From positions 1-64,000 of the forward strand of contig JAKAHR010000006.1 in NCBI GenBank assembly GCA_021825365.1: DNA of 64,000 bases, given 5' to 3'. Source of the stretch: Nitrospirota bacterium (GTDB taxonomy: Bacteria > Nitrospirota > Thermodesulfovibrionia > Thermodesulfovibrionales > UBA6898). A model generated the notes under the pieces. The model made no database searches, was not told the origin of the DNA, and worked only from the letters and a program-made list of their open reading frames with translations. The position numbers and the translations under genes were made by a program. Below are positions 17,382-24,932 of this stretch, piece by piece (within the stretch, counting starts at the first letter, position 1; the number at the start of each line of letters is the position of its first letter).

Positions 17382-19082
17382 ATGAAACTTGCGATAATTG
17401 CATCGCAGTACCCGTTTTCGGGGCGTGTGCCCCTCGTCCCGCCAATCCTTGAATATCTCGCTGCATTAACGGTGCGGGAACACCCCAACGCGGGAGTTGC
17501 CCTGATAGATGCGAATCAGCGGGACATATCTCCCGATGAAATTCAATCGGAAATAGTAGCTATCAGCGCGATGACCGCTACCGCTACGTGGGCTTATCGT
17601 TTTGCCGATGCCTGCCGGAAGCGGGGTATCCATGTGATCCTCGGAGGCATTCACCCCACGGCCCTTCCCGAAGAGGCTGCCCTGCATGCCGATACCGTGG
17701 TCGTCGGAGAGGCTGAATCAGTCTGGGGCACTGTCTTGCATGACATCAAAGCCGGCCGGTCAAAGAAGTTTTATCAGGGGGAGCGCCTGCCGCTGGTGAA
17801 CCTGCCGAAGCCCATCGACGGCAACCTGAAGGGGAACTACCGGTTCCGCGCGTTCTTTACCATGAGAGGATGCCCGTATCGATGCACCTTCTGCTCCGTC
17901 AGGCGGTTTTTCGGGGATACGATACGGTACCGGCCGATACATGAGGTCGTGGATGAGATCGAAACATGCGCGGGCAAGATATGGTTCAACGGAGACGATA
18001 ACATCTGGGGGGGTGATATCGAACGCAGCACCGAACTGTTCAGTGAACTGGCAAAGGGTACGAAGCGGAGCTGGTACGGGTTCGGGGATCTGAGGTCGGT
18101 CCAGAGTCCCCATGGCGCCCGCATGTTGAAAGCCGCGCGGGAAAGCGGGCTCTTTTCCGTATGGTCGGGGTGGGAGAGCGACGACGTGCATCTTCGCGCC
18201 TACAACGCCCGAGGAAAACAGGGCGCGGACCGCGTTGCAGCGGTGAAGATGATGCAGGATGCGGGCATAGAAGTGACGCTCTTCGTCGTTCTTGGAGGCA
18301 GACACGATTCGCTGGAGAGTTATAAGAGGACTCTTGAACTCTCCGAGAAACTGGAGGTAGGGATCCATCCCGTGCTGCTAACGCCTCTGCCGGGGACGGA
18401 ATTATACGAAGAGTACAGGGAGTTCCTGCTGCCGGGTCTCGGATGGGACTCTTTTGTCGGGGTGAAGGCTGTCTTTTCGCACCCGTCACCGGACATGTCT
18501 CCTGTGCGGCGGGAACTGGAATATCACCATCTCGTCCATGAGTTGTTCAGCTTCAGGCGCATCGTCAGGAGGATAATCTCCATACCGCGCGCAGGGTTTC
18601 CCGCTACCCATCTCCTGTCATTCATGACGCAGATGCCCATGAAACTCGCCTTCAGCAAGGCATATGACGAATGGAAATCAAGCGTGCAGAAGGATGTCCT
18701 GGCGGATAAGGCTGAAGGCGGAAACGAAGCCAAAGGACGGGCAGAGGGTTTCCGGGCCAGGGGGATACAGGGGATCTCGATAAAGATATACGGCATCTGC
18801 CTAGTCATGATATCCGTGCTTCATTTTCTCCACTACAGGGATACGGGCGAGTTTTATACAGTTCATCTGGGGGAGGGGATAGTGTTTGCGGTTATGGCCC
18901 TTTCCGGCGCCTCCAATTTCCTGGCGAGGCAATTCAATATAGCCAAATGGAACACCACCGTCAGACGCATTGCCAAAGACAAAATCAATCACTGGGCCCT
19001 TGCGGCAAAGGAATTTGCATATTCCGCGCTGATCGGCTCGGGATTATACTGGGCATATGCCTGTATGGTAGAGTTATTCTGA
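17382..19082 (+). CDS. B12-binding-domain radical SAM protein with C-terminal membrane extension
   Basis: The first 440 residues parallel the protein encoded at 14175: PLVPPILEYLAALT, GGIHPTALPEEA, GEAESVW, the cluster motif CPYRCTFC (Cys164, 168, 171), NGDDNIWGG and WSGWES. Unlike its paralogue it continues for about 120 residues. After a charged linker this extension contains two or three hydrophobic stretches (ISIKIYGICLVMISVLHFL, IVFAVMALSGASNFLA, SALIGSGLYWAYACMVELF) that should anchor it in the membrane. This supports a membrane-lipid or lipid-linked substrate. The extension could also be a fused small membrane protein. Start ATG at 17382 has only a weak ribosome site. Confidence 0.85.
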   Translation: MKLAIIASQYPFSGRVPLVPPILEYLAALTVREHPNAGVALIDANQRDISPDEIQSEIVAISAMTATATWAYRFADACRKRGIHVILGGIHPTALPEEAALHADTVVVGEAESVWGTVLHDIKAGRSKKFYQGERLPLVNLPKPIDGNLKGNYRFRAFFTMRGCPYRCTFCSVRRFFGDTIRYRPIHEVVDEIETCAGKIWFNGDDNIWGGDIERSTELFSELAKGTKRSWYGFGDLRSVQSPHGARMLKAARESGLFSVWSGWESDDVHLRAYNARGKQGADRVAAVKMMQDAGIEVTLFVVLGGRHDSLESYKRTLELSEKLEVGIHPVLLTPLPGTELYEEYREFLLPGLGWDSFVGVKAVFSHPSPDMSPVRRELEYHHLVHELFSFRRIVRRIISIPRAGFPATHLLSFMTQMPMKLAFSKAYDEWKSSVQKDVLADKAEGGNEAKGRAEGFRARGIQGISIKIYGICLVMISVLHFLHYRDTGEFYTVHLGEGIVFAVMALSGASNFLARQFNIAKWNTTVRRIAKDKINHWALAAKEFAYSALIGSGLYWAYACMVELF

Positions 19083-19159
19083 CAGGATGTTTCGCGACCG
19101 CCACCTCAAAGATAGATAGCCCACGACTGTATAGCTCGCTACAATAGCCCTCGCTGTAA

Positions 19160-19188
19160 TTGACAGAATTACTATATCATGATATTGT
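19160..19188 (+). promoter_or_regulatory. Promoter and palindromic operator of the toxin-antitoxin pair
   Basis: TTGACA (19160-19165), 17-base spacer and TATTGT (19183-19188) form a good sigma70 promoter. A perfect 12-bp palindrome, ATATCATGATAT (19174-19185), overlaps the -10 box. Autoregulation by the antitoxin at such a site is typical of these modules. Confidence 0.7.
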
Positions 19189-19211
19189 AATAATAAAAAA
19201 GAGGTGTCGGC

Positions 19212-19481
19212 ATGTTGACCAAATTAACGAGGGGAAATCAGATCACTATTCCAAAGCCGGTCATTGAAAAGGCGCATCTGAAGGCAGGCAGTGACTATCT
19301 GGAGGTTGAATACCGGGAAGGGGTGATCTGTCTCAAGCCTGTTGAGGTGGAGGAGCGAATCGCCCCCGAGGTTTTTGAGAAGTTTCAGAAACAGACGCTC
19401 AGGAAAGAGCGGGACGATGTGAAGGTCGATGCGAAGGAGGGAGAGGATTTCCTGTCGAAAAGAGCCAGAAGGAAGAAGTGA
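19212..19481 (+). CDS. AbrB/SpoVT-type antitoxin
   Basis: This 89-residue protein starts with the swapped-hairpin AbrB fold signature LTKLTRGNQITIPKPVIEKAHLKAGSDYLEVEYREGVICLKPV in pieces: TRGNQITIPKPV and the following AGSDYLEVE. Its C-terminal half is charged (KQTLRKERDDVKVDAKEGEDF) and probably wraps the toxin. The gene overlaps the toxin gene by four bases (GTGA), the usual translational coupling. It should bind the palindrome over its own promoter together with the toxin. Confidence 0.85.
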   Translation: MLTKLTRGNQITIPKPVIEKAHLKAGSDYLEVEYREGVICLKPVEVEERIAPEVFEKFQKQTLRKERDDVKVDAKEGEDFLSKRARRKK

Positions 19482-19771
19482 AAGGATTCCTCTACAAGAA
19501 GGCATTCCTGAAAGCATTTGACCGTTACGAAGAATCCGAAAAGGAACTGATCGTATCGGCGGACAAGCAGATTCGCCATTATTATGGGATGCAGACAGCG
19601 CCCTATGGGTTGAGGGTGAAGAAGCTTTTTGAGAAAGAAGGAGAGAAGACTTTCGAGGCACGGGTGACTGATAAGATACGCCTGCTTTATGTCGAGTCCG
19701 GGGAAGTGGTTGCCTTTGCCTTTCTTGGCAACCACGAGCAAGTTAGACGATACATAAAGAGTTTCAAATGA
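19478..19771 (+). CDS. RelE/ParE-superfamily toxin
   Basis: A basic 97-residue protein starting at GTG inside the end of the antitoxin gene. It has the RelE/YafQ-like layout: an N-terminal helix pair (FLKAFDRYEESEKELIVSADKQIRHYY), then a beta sheet with YGLRVKKLFEKEGEKTFEARVTDKIRLLYVE and VVAFAFLGNHEQVRRYI, where the final GNHxxVRRY replaces the GxHxxxY of YafQ/HigB-type RNases. The likely activity is mRNA cleavage at the ribosome, blocked by the AbrB-type partner. AbrB-antitoxin with RelE-toxin is a known but less common pairing. Confidence 0.82.
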   Translation: MKGFLYKKAFLKAFDRYEESEKELIVSADKQIRHYYGMQTAPYGLRVKKLFEKEGEKTFEARVTDKIRLLYVESGEVVAFAFLGNHEQVRRYIKSFK

Positions 19772-19796
19772 ATTGACGCTTCTCACCTAAGGGGGA

Positions 19797-20141
19797 TTGT
19801 TGAAAAAGTCTCTAACAATAATAATCGGCTTTGTCCACGATTTTGCCGCAGGGTGCTGGGCAGCGACCGTGCTGGCGATCTATTGGATCGGCAGGCAGTC
19901 ATTCCCTGCTGACGCGGCTGTCATGATGCTTGGACTCAAGAAGCAGTTTTTTTGGGCAGGCATTGTTTGTGTGGCGATTGTCTTTGCGACCGGGGCTGGC
20001 AGATCGTTTACCTATATTGACAATGTCTATGGCAAGGACGCTGAAAAGGCGAGGAGAAGGCTTCTGATCACCAAGCACGTTATTCTTATCGCCATTTTTG
20101 GCGCCGGTATTTTCTGGCAGTACACGATGGTATTCAGATAG
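19797..20141 (+). CDS. Small membrane protein of unknown function
   Basis: A 114-residue protein with three hydrophobic segments (about residues 5-27, 48-66 and 90-111). A TTG start at 19797 or 19800 follows an AAGGGGG ribosome site. It contains AGCWAATVLAIYWIGRQ and a basic loop between segments two and three. Similar small proteins are sometimes annotated near CopD-like membrane families but I do not see copper ligands. It may be transcribed from the toxin-antitoxin promoter by read-through. Confidence 0.65.
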   Translation: MLKKSLTIIIGFVHDFAAGCWAATVLAIYWIGRQSFPADAAVMMLGLKKQFFWAGIVCVAIVFATGAGRSFTYIDNVYGKDAEKARRRLLITKHVILIAIFGAGIFWQYTMVFR

Positions 20142-20184
20142 GGCTTAGAAAACGTTACGTCATCCCCGCTTCCATCTTCGCCAT

Positions 20185-20215
20185 CATCGCCCTGTACCAC
20201 TCATCGCCCTGTACC
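20185..20215 (+). repeat. Tandem CATCGCCCTGTACC repeat within a possible gene remnant
   Basis: CATCGCCCTGTACC occurs at 20185-20198 and again at 20202-20215 (17-base period). Read on the minus strand, 20159-20241 is an open frame ending DEWYRAMMAKMEAGMT and a stop, without a start codon, so the segment could be the 3' remnant of a lost minus-strand gene. Confidence 0.4.
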
Positions 20216-20245
20216 TTGATGTTTGGTATTGAAATTGCTTAAAAT
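20216..20245 (+). promoter_or_regulatory. Candidate promoter for the third B12-type radical SAM gene
   Basis: TTGATG (20216-20221) and TAAAAT (20240-20245) are 18 bases apart, 12 bases upstream of the ATG at 20257; the transcript would have a very short leader. Confidence 0.4.
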
Positions 20246-20256
20246 AATAGGGCATT

Positions 20257-21714
20257 ATGAAAAAGATCAGTAAAGTACTCCTTATTACGCCTCCCTACCA
20301 TTCCGGAGTAGTGGAATCAGCCGGCGTGTGGCTCAATGTGGGCTTTGTATATATCGCGGGAAGCCTCAGGGCTGCGGGATATGACCCAGTTTACTACGAT
20401 GCGATGAGCCTCTGGCACGGCTATGATGACATAGAAAAACGCATCAGGGACGTGCGGCCGGATGTGGTGGCGACGACAGCCTTTACGGCGGAGATCGTGG
20501 ACGCACTAAAGGTCCTGAAACTTGCCAAGGACATCAGCCCGGACATTGTTACCGTAATCGGCAATGTCCATCCCACCTATTGCTACGAGGAGATCTTCAG
20601 GGACCACGCCGCCACCGTCGACTATATCGTCAGGGGCGAGGGCGAGGAGACGATGGTCGACCTCATGAACACCCTTTCGCAGGGCGGGAATGTCTCGGAC
20701 GTGAAGAGCGTAGTGTTTCTGCAGGGCGGAAAGCCGGTCGTGACGCCGTCGCGCGGCTTTATCAAAGACCTCGACGCACTTCCCCTTGCGTGGGACCTTG
20801 TTGACTGGCCGATCTACACGTACAGGACGATGGAGGATTCGCGGCTTGCGATCGTCAGTTCCTCCCGGGGATGCAGCCAGCAGTGCAGTTTCTGCTCCCA
20901 GCAGCTCTTCTGGCAGCGGAAATGGAGGGGCCGGAGCGCCGAGAACTTTGTCGGAGAGCTTGAATTCCTCAGGGATACGTACGGCGTAAACGTGGTGATG
21001 ATATCCGATGAGACGCCGACCCTCAGCAGGAAGCGGTGGGAGAAGATCCTCGACCTGCTTATCGAGCGGAAGGTCGGTACCAAGATCCTGATGGAAACAC
21101 GGGTTGATGATATCCTCAGGGACGAGGATATCATGTGGAAGTACCGGAAGGCCAATATAGACCACATCTATGTCGGAGTAGAGGCCACGAGCCAGGCGAC
21201 CCTTGACATCTTCAAGAAGGACATCAAGGTGGAGCAGTCGAAGCGTGCGCTCGAGTTGATTAATGAATACGGGATCGTTTCGGAAACCTCGTTCGTTCTC
21301 GGCATGCCGGACGACACGATCGAGAAGATACGGCAGACGGTGGAATTGGCGAAGTTTTACAGCCCTGACCTCGCCTTCTTCCTTGCTATCGCGCCGTGGC
21401 CCTATTCGGAAATCTATCCGATGCTCAAGCCGTATATAGATGTGTGGGATTACAGCAAGTACAATCTCGTCGAGCCGGTCGTCAAGCCGAAGGCGATGAC
21501 GCTTGATGAGGTGCGGAATGAACTGGGCCGCGCATCGAAGAACTTCTACATGGACAAGCTGAAGAACCTCGACAGGCTGACCCCCGAAAAGCAGGAATTC
21601 ATGGTCAAGGTCACCAGGCTTATCGCCACGAGTTCGTACCTCAAGGAGCATATGCAGGGGGAGATGCCCGAAGAGGTGAAGGCATTCTTCGACCGCCTGG
21701 AAGCGAGGAAGTAA
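20257..21714 (+). CDS. B12-binding-domain radical SAM protein (BchE/HpnR-like architecture)
   Basis: A 485-residue enzyme with an N-terminal cobalamin-type domain (LLITPPYHSGVVESAG, then VTVIGNVHPTYCYEEI and VDYIVRGEGEETMVDLM) and a radical SAM domain with CSQQCSFC (Cys206, 210, 213). It has the standard P-methyltransferase/cyclase layout, with ISDETPTLSR and VGVEATSQATLDIFKKDI downstream, and a helical C-terminus. It is only distantly related to the two paralogues at 14175 and 17382, as its N-terminal half uses GNVHPTYC and GEGEE rather than GEAESVW. Substrate unknown; tetrapyrrole, hopanoid or lipid modification are all possible. A hairpin with an impure T tract follows. Confidence 0.83.
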   Translation: MKKISKVLLITPPYHSGVVESAGVWLNVGFVYIAGSLRAAGYDPVYYDAMSLWHGYDDIEKRIRDVRPDVVATTAFTAEIVDALKVLKLAKDISPDIVTVIGNVHPTYCYEEIFRDHAATVDYIVRGEGEETMVDLMNTLSQGGNVSDVKSVVFLQGGKPVVTPSRGFIKDLDALPLAWDLVDWPIYTYRTMEDSRLAIVSSSRGCSQQCSFCSQQLFWQRKWRGRSAENFVGELEFLRDTYGVNVVMISDETPTLSRKRWEKILDLLIERKVGTKILMETRVDDILRDEDIMWKYRKANIDHIYVGVEATSQATLDIFKKDIKVEQSKRALELINEYGIVSETSFVLGMPDDTIEKIRQTVELAKFYSPDLAFFLAIAPWPYSEIYPMLKPYIDVWDYSKYNLVEPVVKPKAMTLDEVRNELGRASKNFYMDKLKNLDRLTPEKQEFMVKVTRLIATSSYLKEHMQGEMPEEVKAFFDRLEARK

Positions 21715-21740
21715 AATTCCCGCCCCGGCAGACGATGTAA

Positions 21741-21780
21741 GGACGGCGGCCGAAGACAGCCGTCCTGTTGTTGATTTTTT
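21741..21780 (+). terminator. Probable terminator after the radical SAM gene
   Basis: GGACGGC (21741-21747) pairs perfectly with GCCGTCC (21759-21765), and a T-rich run ending in six Ts follows. It argues against a start for the next gene at the TTG at 21768 and for the ATG at 21789. Confidence 0.6.
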
Positions 21781-21788
21781 ATCCCGCC

Positions 21789-23459
21789 ATGGAAGCCGCT
21801 GACACCTCCGAAGACCGCAGGAGAAGCAGTTTCGGTCGTGCCGGATCCCTGCCTGTCCTGGCGATTGTCATTCTTCTGGTTGTCCTCGGCCTGCTGATCT
21901 ATTCAAACGTGCTTCGCAACGGCGTGTTCCTCTTTGATGACTTTGAGTATGTGGTGGACAATCCCCTCATCCGGAATCCCTCTTTGTTTGCCGACATGAC
22001 TGACCCGCGCCAGATCGGGTACCTGAGTTTCTCCCTGAATTATGCCCTCAGCGGCGACAGCAGTCCCTTCGGATATCACCTGGTGAATGTGCTGATCCAT
22101 ATTGCCAATGCGATCATGGTCTTTTTCCTCCTGCGGATCATCATGTCCATTCTCCGCCCGGCCGACAGTTCTGTAGCGACGCCCTCTGACGCCGGGACGA
22201 TGGCCCTGCCCGGTCTTGCTGCCCTTATCTTTCTTGCCCACCCCCTGGAGACGCAGGCGGTGTCCTATGTGACCCAGCGCTTCACGTCATTGAGCGCCCT
22301 TTTTTACATCTTTGCTATTCTTTCGTATCTTGCTGCACGCGTGAGGTTTGAAAAATACGCACCGGGCCGGGCCGCATATAGTCTGCTCGCCCTGTCGCTG
22401 TGCAGCACCGTTCTGGCGATGAAGACGAAGGAGGTTTCCTTTACTATCCCCTTCATGATGGCGGCATTCGAACTCCTCCTGTTCAGAAATTCCTCCTTCT
22501 CCAAGAGGAGGTTCTATTTCCTGATACCCTTCCTGGCGACCCTGATCATCATACCGCTGTCCCTCTTCGGTCCTGAGTGGGGGATCATGGCCCCGGGGAG
22601 GGGGGTTGACGAGATTACCCGTCGCGACAAGCTGTATGATCTCTTCCTGCGTTCGCCCTATGAATACCTTCTCACCCAGTTCAGGGTAATTGTCATGTAT
22701 ATCAGGCTGATGGTCTTCCCGGTGCGCCAGTTGGCTGTCTATGATCTGCGGGCGTCAACGTCTTTTTTTGAATTGAGTGTTGTTCTGTCTCTATTGCTCC
22801 TGCTGTCCCTGGCTGCCGCCGCCGCCTGGTGCTGGAGGCGGGCCCGAAGGGCGGAGCCTGCGAATGCAGCCGATCTGAGGCTCGTGACCCTGGGCATGGT
22901 CTGGTTCTTCATCACCCTTTCGATTGAATCCTCTGTCATACCGATAAAGGACCTGATCTTCGAACACCGGGCATACCTTCCGAGCATCGGCTTTTTTGTC
23001 TCCTTGTCCGTTGTCCTCCTCAGGCTCGCCGGGAAGGTTGCTCCAGACGCAGATCTTCGCCTGCGGGCTGCTCTCGTCTCGGCTGTTATCGTCATCCCCC
23101 TTTCCGCTGCAACGTACATGAGGAACCAGGTATGGACGGACGAGGTGCTTTTCTGGGATGATGTGGTGCAGAAGACAGGCAAGGCGATCGGGTATAACAA
23201 CAGGGGAAACGCCTACCTGAAGGCAGGGAAATATGAGCTGGCTCTCAAGGACCTGGACAAGACGATCAGTTTCTTCCCCAGCGCGACGGACCGGCTGGCA
23301 TGGGAGAACTCGGATTTTATTCCCGTGAATATGGCCAAGACCTACATGAGCCGGGCTACTGTCTATGCGGCGCTTGGAGACAGGGAGCGGGCGAATGCCG
23401 ACAACCAGATGGCACGTGAGATGATGATGATCGCCCCGGGGATGTCGGGGAAACGATGA
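21789..23459 (+). CDS. Polytopic membrane protein with C-terminal TPR segment
   Basis: A protein of about 556 residues with ten or more hydrophobic segments and a short C-terminal soluble tail containing tetratricopeptide-like helices (AIGYNNRGNAYLKAGKYELALKDLDK in the pattern of TPR motifs, then MAKTYMSRATVYAALGDRERANAD). The first loop has FLFDDFEYVVDNPLI and the N-terminal half has HPLETQAVSYVTQR, both typical of the TMTC-like TPR/O-mannosyltransferase-related proteins common in Nitrospirota and deltaproteobacterial genomes. It is probably a lipid-linked-sugar glycosyltransferase (GT-C fold), with the loop aspartates as catalytic candidates. The ATG at 21789 is preferred because the upstream TTG falls in the terminator. 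Confidence 0.75.
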   Translation: MEAADTSEDRRRSSFGRAGSLPVLAIVILLVVLGLLIYSNVLRNGVFLFDDFEYVVDNPLIRNPSLFADMTDPRQIGYLSFSLNYALSGDSSPFGYHLVNVLIHIANAIMVFFLLRIIMSILRPADSSVATPSDAGTMALPGLAALIFLAHPLETQAVSYVTQRFTSLSALFYIFAILSYLAARVRFEKYAPGRAAYSLLALSLCSTVLAMKTKEVSFTIPFMMAAFELLLFRNSSFSKRRFYFLIPFLATLIIIPLSLFGPEWGIMAPGRGVDEITRRDKLYDLFLRSPYEYLLTQFRVIVMYIRLMVFPVRQLAVYDLRASTSFFELSVVLSLLLLLSLAAAAAWCWRRARRAEPANAADLRLVTLGMVWFFITLSIESSVIPIKDLIFEHRAYLPSIGFFVSLSVVLLRLAGKVAPDADLRLRAALVSAVIVIPLSAATYMRNQVWTDEVLFWDDVVQKTGKAIGYNNRGNAYLKAGKYELALKDLDKTISFFPSATDRLAWENSDFIPVNMAKTYMSRATVYAALGDRERANADNQMAREMMMIAPGMSGKR

Positions 23460-23483
23460 GGGAACCGGGGGAAAGGGGGAGTT

Positions 23484-24434
23484 ATGCTGTTTGACAGGAA
23501 GAGACTGAGTCTGAAGCCGCTCAGGGAGAGGGTCCATGACCTGCACATCGGTTCGGTGAGCCCCCTGGAACCTGCGCCGCCTTTTCACCCTTCGCTCGTT
23601 TCTGTCGCCCGGAGAATCTCATCGGCCCGTTCCCAGGGCAGGGCTGTGGTCATGATCATGGGTGGCCATGTCATCCGTTCAGGGGTGCAGCGGTATATCA
23701 TCGACATGATTGAGCGGGGGTATCTGTCCTGCATCGCCATGAACGGTTCCGTGATGATCCACGATTTTGAGTTCAGCCTCGCAGGGGCGACGACGGAGAG
23801 TGTCGCACGGTATATAAGAGACGGACAGTTCGGCCTCTGGGAAGAGACGGGCCGCATCAACGATATAGTCAACCAGGCCGGCAGGGGCGGCGATCTCGGC
23901 ATGGGCGCTGCGGTCGGGCAGGCGATCGCTGAAGGAGACTTTCCCTACAAGGAGCTGAGCGTGCTGGCGGCCTGTTATCGCAGGGGCCTGCCCGCCACGG
24001 TGCATATCGGCATCGGGTACGATATCATCCATGAGCACCCGAATTTTGACGGTGCTGCCGCGGGTGCAACATCATACCGTGATTTTCTCACGTTCACATC
24101 TGTCCTCGAAGGGCTTGAAGGGGGAGTTGTCATGAATTTCGGCAGCGCGGTGATGGCTCCCGAGGTCTTCCTGAAGGCCCTCAGCATGGTCAGGAATGCC
24201 CGCGCAGAGGGTCGGGAGATACAACGCTTTACCGCCCTGGTCTGTGACCTCTATCCCCTTCCGGGGGAACTGTCTGCCGAGCCGTGCAAGGAAGAACCTG
24301 CCTACTATTTCAGGCCCTGGAAGACGATGCTCGTAAGGACCGTTGCGGACGGGGGCGAGGGTTTTTACGTGCGGGGGAGGCATGCAGACACCATACCCGC
24401 ACTCTGGACCGCCTTGCGCGAGGTTGATGGATAG
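23484..24434 (+). CDS. Deoxyhypusine-synthase-like protein
   Basis: A 316-residue protein with the pattern MIMGGHVIRSGVQRYIIDMIERG, CIAMNGSVMIHDFEFSLAGATTE and a glycine-rich ending, which recalls the NAD-binding core of deoxyhypusine synthase family proteins. Bacteria lack eIF5A hypusination, and bacterial homologues have diverse or unknown roles, including homospermidine formation. It opens a run of glycan-type genes (nucleotidyltransferases, isomerase, E1 pair) with 9-bp spacing to the next gene, so it may use NAD to transfer a group in that pathway. I am fairly sure of the fold and unsure of the reaction. Confidence 0.6.
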   Translation: MLFDRKRLSLKPLRERVHDLHIGSVSPLEPAPPFHPSLVSVARRISSARSQGRAVVMIMGGHVIRSGVQRYIIDMIERGYLSCIAMNGSVMIHDFEFSLAGATTESVARYIRDGQFGLWEETGRINDIVNQAGRGGDLGMGAAVGQAIAEGDFPYKELSVLAACYRRGLPATVHIGIGYDIIHEHPNFDGAAAGATSYRDFLTFTSVLEGLEGGVVMNFGSAVMAPEVFLKALSMVRNARAEGREIQRFTALVCDLYPLPGELSAEPCKEEPAYYFRPWKTMLVRTVADGGEGFYVRGRHADTIPALWTALREVDG

Positions 24435-24443
24435 CGGGCGGCC

Positions 24444-24932
24444 ATGGTATCTTCAAACATGAAAATACGTCCCTTGGCGGAATTGGCCGGGATTGTCAGG
24501 ACGCTCAGGGCGGAGGGCAGGAAGATCGCCCTCTGCCACGGCTGTTTCGACCTCATGCATCCGGGGCATATCAGGTATTTCCAGGCATCCAAGAAGATGG
24601 CGGACATCCTCGTGGTGACCGTTACCCCCGATCGTTTTGTGGACAAGGGCCCCGGCAGACCTGTCTTTACGGAGGAACTCAGGGCAGATTGCATCGCAGC
24701 CCTCGAATGTGTGGACTACGTTGCGATCAATGAATGGCCTACCGCGGAGGAAACCCTGCGGCTGCTGCGGCCGGACTACTATGTGAAGGGGCAGGAGTTC
24801 GAGAGCCTCGAAGACAGGACCGGCAAGCTCCAGAGGGAGCATGCGGTGGTTCAGGAGATTGGGGCTGAGATGAGATTCACCCACGAGATCGTCTTTTCGT
24901 CGACAGACCTGATCAACCGGTATTGCAGATGA
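24444..24932 (+). CDS. RfaE2/TagD-like cytidylyltransferase-fold nucleotidyltransferase
   Basis: A 162-residue single-domain enzyme with HGCFDLMHPGHIRY (the HxGH nucleotide-binding motif) and the C-terminal FSSTDLI that corresponds to the ISSTxI signature of glycerol-3-phosphate cytidylyltransferase and heptose-1-phosphate adenylyltransferase. It would transfer AMP or CMP onto a sugar- or polyol-phosphate. The next gene starts within its stop codon (ATGA) and encodes a second domain of this family fused to a kinase, so the two are translationally coupled. Stand-alone form suggests HldE-like C-terminal activity or TagD-like activity; sequence alone does not decide. Confidence 0.82.
   Translation: MVSSNMKIRPLAELAGIVRTLRAEGRKIALCHGCFDLMHPGHIRYFQASKKMADILVVTVTPDRFVDKGPGRPVFTEELRADCIAALECVDYVAINEWPTAEETLRLLRPDYYVKGQEFESLEDRTGKLQREHAVVQEIGAEMRFTHEIVFSSTDLINRYCR

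Noticed and set aside
20506..21651. 381-residue minus-strand frame
   Set aside because: Opposite the B12-type radical SAM gene, with no motif or ribosome site; a codon-bias shadow.
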